From: Capsulimonas sp.
GTDB lineage: Bacteria > Armatimonadota > Armatimonadia > Armatimonadales > Capsulimonadaceae
Assembly (NCBI GenBank): GCA_025963815.1
Contig: JAOQAA010000128.1
Location: 1-9,369 of the forward strand
Direction: 5' to 3'
Length of the DNA stretch: 9,369 bases
Shown: positions 5,733 through 9,369 of the stretch, piece after piece
Layout: each line of letters starts with the position of its first letter
How positions within the stretch are numbered: the first letter of the stretch is position 1
Made by a program: the position numbers and the translations under genes
Notes under the pieces: generated by a model
What the model was told of the DNA's origin: nothing
The model's database searches: none
Seen by the model: the letters and a program-made list of their open reading frames with translations, nothing else

Positions 5733-6629
5733 ATGCGAGTACTCATCACCGGCGCCGGCGGAATGTTAGGGACGGATGCGCGCGCGTTTTTCGCGGCGCA
5801 CGGCCATCAAGTGATTGCGACTGACCAGAGGCCTTTGGAGGGCAGCGGCAGCGCGGCGCTGAACATCAAGGATTACGTTTCCGTGCGCGCCGTGATGCAG
5901 GCGCACCGGCCGGATTTAGTCCTGCACTGCGCGGCGATGACCAACGTGGACGGCTGCGAACGCGACCCCGATGCGGCGTATGCGGCGAATGCACTGGGAA
6001 GCTGGTGCGTGGCGACCGCCGCTCAGGAAGTGGGCGCGGCGCTGGTGGCGATCTCCACCGATTTTGTTTTTGACGGAACCAAAGATGGGCCGTACACCGA
6101 GTTTGACGCGCCGAACCCACTGAGCCATTACGGAGCGTCCAAGCTCGCGGGCGAGCGAATGGCGATGCAATCGTGTGCTCGGACTTATGTTTTGCGGACC
6201 TCGTGGCTATATGGGACACATGGACGCAACTTTCCATACACCATTATGGAGCGGGCCAAGTCGCAGGGCGAATTGTTTGTGGTCGCGGACCAATTTGGCG
6301 CGCCGACCTTTACGCGGGACCTCTTAGAAACGGCGTATCAGATTATTCAGACGCCACTCTATGGCGTTTATCATGTCTGCAACGCGGGACGGACGAGCTG
6401 GCATGGGTTCGCAAGCGAGATTTTGAAGCTTGCTGGGATGCCGGACGTTCCCGTCCATGCGCTGACGTCCGAAGAGACCGCAGCCAAGTTCGGCACGCCG
6501 ACCCGGCGTCCTAAGAACAGCGTCCTGCGGCGCTATGCATTGGAATTGCAGCACAAAGATGTGATCCGTCCGTGGGAGGACGCCCTGGGCGAATTCCTCG
6601 CGGCGGTGAACGCACACGACAAGATCTGA
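5733..6629 (+). CDS. rfbD: dTDP-4-dehydrorhamnose reductase
   Basis: This enzyme (also called RmlD) catalyses the last step of dTDP-L-rhamnose synthesis, reducing dTDP-4-dehydro-L-rhamnose with NAD(P)H in the cytoplasm. The product supplies rhamnose for surface polysaccharides. The 298-residue length is normal for the family. The nucleotide-binding GAGGMLG loop is at residues 7-13, STDFVFDG at 108-115, the catalytic Tyr133 and Lys137 in YGASK, and RTSWLYG at 155-161. The start is fixed because the Rossmann strand begins at residue 2 and the -10 box lies just upstream. No other rhamnose pathway genes (rmlA, B, C) are in the window, so here the gene is separate from a sugar cluster. The 47-base gap to ileS, with no terminator, suggests the two genes are read together. 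Homologues in the wider reductase family sometimes act on related substrates, so the exact sugar is inferred. Confidence 0.92.
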   Translation: MRVLITGAGGMLGTDARAFFAAHGHQVIATDQRPLEGSGSAALNIKDYVSVRAVMQAHRPDLVLHCAAMTNVDGCERDPDAAYAANALGSWCVATAAQEVGAALVAISTDFVFDGTKDGPYTEFDAPNPLSHYGASKLAGERMAMQSCARTYVLRTSWLYGTHGRNFPYTIMERAKSQGELFVVADQFGAPTFTRDLLETAYQIIQTPLYGVYHVCNAGRTSWHGFASEILKLAGMPDVPVHALTSEETAAKFGTPTRRPKNSVLRRYALELQHKDVIRPWEDALGEFLAAVNAHDKI

Positions 6630-6662
6630 GACAAAGCTCGAAGACAAAGTAACGTCTGAGAC
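6625..6662 (+). repeat. Short direct repeats across the rfbD-ileS junction
   Basis: TCTGAGAC occurs at 6625-6632, covering the rfbD stop codon, and again at 6655-6662. Both copies are followed by a purine and then AA. AGACAAAG occurs at 6629-6636 and 6642-6649. The spacer therefore looks built from small duplicated pieces, perhaps by replication slippage. I see no regulatory role. Confidence 0.4.
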
Positions 6663-6676
6663 GAACCAGGAACATT

Positions 6677-9369
6677 ATGACTGAACCCGAGAAGAAGCCC
6701 GACTACAGCCAAACGCTGAATGTCCCCAAGCCTGATGTCAAAAACCCCGACGGCGTCGATACCAACGCACTGAGCATTCCCCTGCGCGCGAACCTTGCGA
6801 AGCGCGAGCCGGCGATCCTGGATTTCTGGAAGACCGAGCAGGTTTACGCCAAGTCGCTCGAATCCCCGGAAAAAGGGATGTTCATTCTGCATGACGGCCC
6901 TCCCTTCTCGAACGGCAATATCCACATCGGCCACGCCTTCAATAAGATCTTAAAAGACGTGATCATGAAGTTTCGGTCGATGCAGGGCTACGCCACGCCT
7001 TACATCCCCGGCTGGGACAACAACGGCCTGCCGATCGAAGTGCTGGTCGCCAAGGAGTTCCGCGAGAAGAACTATGTTCCGACACCCGTCGAAATCCGCG
7101 AGCGCTGCCGCGAAGTGGCGACCGAGTGGGTCGGGAAGCAGTCCGAGCAGTTCCAGCGGCTGGGTATCCGGGGCGACTGGGCGCGCCCGTACCTCACGAT
7201 GACCCCGAAGATGGCGGCGAAGCAATTGGAAGTCTTTGCCGATATGGTCGAAAAGGGCTACATCTATCGCGGACTCAAGCCTGTTTATTGGTCTTTGGTC
7301 GATGAAACGGCGCTCGCCGAGGCGGAGATCGAATACAAAGACGTCAAAGACCCATCGATCTATGTTCGGTTCGGTCTGCGCTCCGACACGGACGGTATCT
7401 TTGGAGCCGATGCCGACGCCACAAAGTGCTACACGGTGATCTGGACGACGACCCCATGGACCATTCCCGCGAACGTCGCGGTCGCCGCCGGTCCCGACAT
7501 CGAGTACGCCGTGATCGAGCACGAGGACCGGCGCTACTTAGTGGCCGCCGATCGCCTCGGCGTCGTGATGGCCGCCGCGAACTTTACCGGGTGGAAGGTG
7601 CTGAGCACTCACAAGGGCTCTGATCTGAAGAACTTGATTTTCGAGCACCCATTGTTCGATCGCGCCGCGCCGCTGGTCCTGGCTGACTATGTCACGATCG
7701 GGGACGGTACGGGTGTGGTCCACACGGCGCCCGGCCATGGTAAGGACGACTTCCTGACGGGACAGAAATACAATCTGCCCGTGCTGCAAATCTTGACGGG
7801 CGACGGCTACTTCAACGAGGACGCGGGCGCGCCGTTTACTGGATTGCGCAAAAAAGAAGGCGCGCAGCTCGTTCTGGATAATCTCGCCGAAGCGGGCGCG
7901 CTGCTGGCGCTGGAGGAGATCCTGCACTCCTATCCGCACGGCTGGCGTTCGAAGGACCCACTGGTGTTCCGTGCGACGGTGCAATGGTTCGTGAACATCG
8001 ACCACAACGGGCATCGCGAGAAGTGTCTCAAGGCGATTGAAGGCGTGAAGTGGTACCCGAAGGAAGCCATCGACCGGATGAAGCCCATGGTGGCGGGACG
8101 CCCGGACTGGTGCATCTCTCGGCAGCGCTCGTGGGGCGTCGGTATTCCTGTGTTCTATGCACAACCCTCAGGGACGCCACTGCTGGACAAAGAGAGCATT
8201 TTGGCCGTTCGCGACTTAGTCGCCGAGCACGGCACGGACGCCTGGTTCGAGCGTGACGCCAAGGACATTCTGCCGGCGGGCTTTGCGCACCCGGAGACGG
8301 GCGAGACGGAGTTCACCAAGGAAACCGATATCTTCGATGTCTGGTTTGATTCCGGAGCGACCAATCAGACGGTGCTGGGGCAGTGGCCGGAATTGTCGTA
8401 TCCCGCCGACGTATATCTGGAAGGCGGCGATCAGCATCGCGGCTGGTTCAACTCGTCTCTGATGATCGGCATGGCCGTGACTGGCAAGGCGCCGTTCAAG
8501 CAGGTCGTGACCAATGGCTGGACTTTGGACGAGAATGGCCGCAAGATGTCGAAGTCGGCGATGAACGGTGTTGCCCCAAGCACCGTGTGCGACAAATACG
8601 GCGCGGATGTGCTGCGCCTTTGGGTGAGCTCGACGGATTACTTCGGCGACGTGCGCGTTGGCGAGAAGATGCTGGATCAAGTCTCGACGACGTATCGCTC
8701 GCTGCGTGGCTCGCTGCGCTTCGCGCTGAGCAATCTCTATGTGCATTCGTCGGATGACTTCGATCCGGCGCTCCATGCCGTTCCTTACGCCGAATTGCCG
8801 GAGATCGACCGCTGGGCGCTGCACCGATTGAACGAAGTGACGCGCTCGTCTGTTCAGGCTTATGAGGACTACGAGTTCCAGAAGGTCATCCAGAACGTAC
8901 TCGGACTTTGTACTGCGGACTTCTCGGCGTTTTATTTCGACGTGATTAAGGATAGACTGTATTCGTACGGCGCCAACTCCCCGGAGCGGCGCGCGGCGCA
9001 GACGACGCTCTTCGAGATTGCGTCCACGCTGACGCGTTTGCTTTCTCCGATCCTGTCCTTTACGGCGGAAGAAGTCTGGCAGAAACTGCGCATGCCGAAC
9101 AAGCCCATTTCAGTGCAGCTCGCCGACTTGCCTTCGGACCGTCCAGAGTTCCAAGATTCCGAACTCGCCGAGCGCTGGAGCAAACTGCTTTTGGTGCGCG
9201 ACGAAGTCAACAAGTCGCTCGAAGGAGTGAAGAAGCGGCTGGAGCTGGCGCTGACGATCACGGCCGACGCAGAGACGTTTGAAACACTGACTCCGTATAT
9301 GAATCAACTGCCCGCGCTGCTGCTCGTCTCGGAAGTGACGCTGCGAAAGGGAAGAACGAATCCCGGCGT
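6677..9369 (+). CDS. ileS: Isoleucyl-tRNA synthetase, C-terminus beyond window
   Basis: Class I synthetase that charges tRNA-Ile with isoleucine; 897 residues are visible and the gene runs off the right edge. In order: the HIGH motif (HIGH, 83-86, after HDGPPFSNGNI); the CP1 editing domain with PWTIPANVA and GHGKDDF at 353-359; the ISRQRSWGVGIP and FDVWFDSG stretches; GDQHRGWFNSSL; the KMSKS motif at 623-627; and the anticodon-binding helical region that follows. HIGH spelling, overall order and the WVSSTDYFGDVRV segment point to the bacterial type 1 enzyme rather than the eukaryote-like type 2. The C-terminal zinc-binding cysteines usual in type 1 enzymes would lie past the edge. Two motif positions are unusual: GWDNNGLPIE at 112-121, where GWDxHGLPIE is usual, and KMSKSAMNG, where KMSKSLGN is usual. 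AGGA (6668-6671) sits 5 bases before the ATG. About 20 extra residues precede the conserved start of the fold. Confidence 0.97.
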   Translation, partial: MTEPEKKPDYSQTLNVPKPDVKNPDGVDTNALSIPLRANLAKREPAILDFWKTEQVYAKSLESPEKGMFILHDGPPFSNGNIHIGHAFNKILKDVIMKFRSMQGYATPYIPGWDNNGLPIEVLVAKEFREKNYVPTPVEIRERCREVATEWVGKQSEQFQRLGIRGDWARPYLTMTPKMAAKQLEVFADMVEKGYIYRGLKPVYWSLVDETALAEAEIEYKDVKDPSIYVRFGLRSDTDGIFGADADATKCYTVIWTTTPWTIPANVAVAAGPDIEYAVIEHEDRRYLVAADRLGVVMAAANFTGWKVLSTHKGSDLKNLIFEHPLFDRAAPLVLADYVTIGDGTGVVHTAPGHGKDDFLTGQKYNLPVLQILTGDGYFNEDAGAPFTGLRKKEGAQLVLDNLAEAGALLALEEILHSYPHGWRSKDPLVFRATVQWFVNIDHNGHREKCLKAIEGVKWYPKEAIDRMKPMVAGRPDWCISRQRSWGVGIPVFYAQPSGTPLLDKESILAVRDLVAEHGTDAWFERDAKDILPAGFAHPETGETEFTKETDIFDVWFDSGATNQTVLGQWPELSYPADVYLEGGDQHRGWFNSSLMIGMAVTGKAPFKQVVTNGWTLDENGRKMSKSAMNGVAPSTVCDKYGADVLRLWVSSTDYFGDVRVGEKMLDQVSTTYRSLRGSLRFALSNLYVHSSDDFDPALHAVPYAELPEIDRWALHRLNEVTRSSVQAYEDYEFQKVIQNVLGLCTADFSAFYFDVIKDRLYSYGANSPERRAAQTTLFEIASTLTRLLSPILSFTAEEVWQKLRMPNKPISVQLADLPSDRPEFQDSELAERWSKLLLVRDEVNKSLEGVKKRLELALTITADAETFETLTPYMNQLPALLLVSEVTLRKGRTNPG

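Noticed and set aside
7538..8164. A 208-codon open frame on the minus strand within ileS
   Set aside because: It is antisense to the editing and catalytic regions of a clear ileS gene and shows no domain or start signal.

Overview
The window is moderately GC-rich bacterial chromosome with ordinary housekeeping and cell-envelope genes. It holds no phage genes, transposase, CRISPR array, tRNA or rRNA that I can recognise. The paired RDD-family and SpoIIM/DUF95 membrane genes, a secreted glycoside hydrolase, a fused M16 peptidase, and two consensus promoters placed so close to start codons that the mRNAs should be nearly leaderless would fit a soil or plant-surface bacterium such as Armatimonadota. 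That placement is a weak inference, because no diagnostic marker gene is present.

Left part, minus strand: positions 1-337 encode the N-terminus of an exported glycoside hydrolase-like protein that is cut by the window edge. Upstream of it is a 248-base, comparatively AT-rich gap with a weak promoter candidate and a hairpin that probably terminates the next gene. That gene (586-1566, minus) is a SpoIIM/DUF95 integral membrane protein. It is divergent from an RDD-family membrane protein (1599-2489, plus) with only 32 bases between the start codons. The SpoIIM gene has a good sigma-70-type promoter whose -35 box lies inside the first codons of the RDD gene, so the two transcription units must overlap.

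Middle, plus strand: a 940-residue exported M16 metallopeptidase (2613-5435) fuses two M16 units. The first carries the zinc motif; the second lacks it but carries the arginine/tyrosine pair. Immediately after it comes the most striking structure in the window, a 256-base nested inverted repeat (5432-5687). Its 17-base perfect termini overlap the peptidase stop codon on one side and end 7 bases before the -35 box of the next gene on the other. Each arm is itself a stem-loop, and at two matching places the arms carry mini-palindromes that differ in sequence but keep their self-pairing. It looks like a MITE-like or structured intergenic repeat.

Right part, plus strand: a consensus promoter drives rfbD/rmlD (dTDP-4-dehydrorhamnose reductase, 5733-6629), probably as a leaderless message. 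After 47 bases it is followed by ileS (isoleucyl-tRNA synthetase, from 6677, running off the window), which shows unusual residues in two otherwise conserved synthetase motifs. rfbD and ileS are probably co-transcribed, although their functions (cell-surface sugar and translation) are unrelated.
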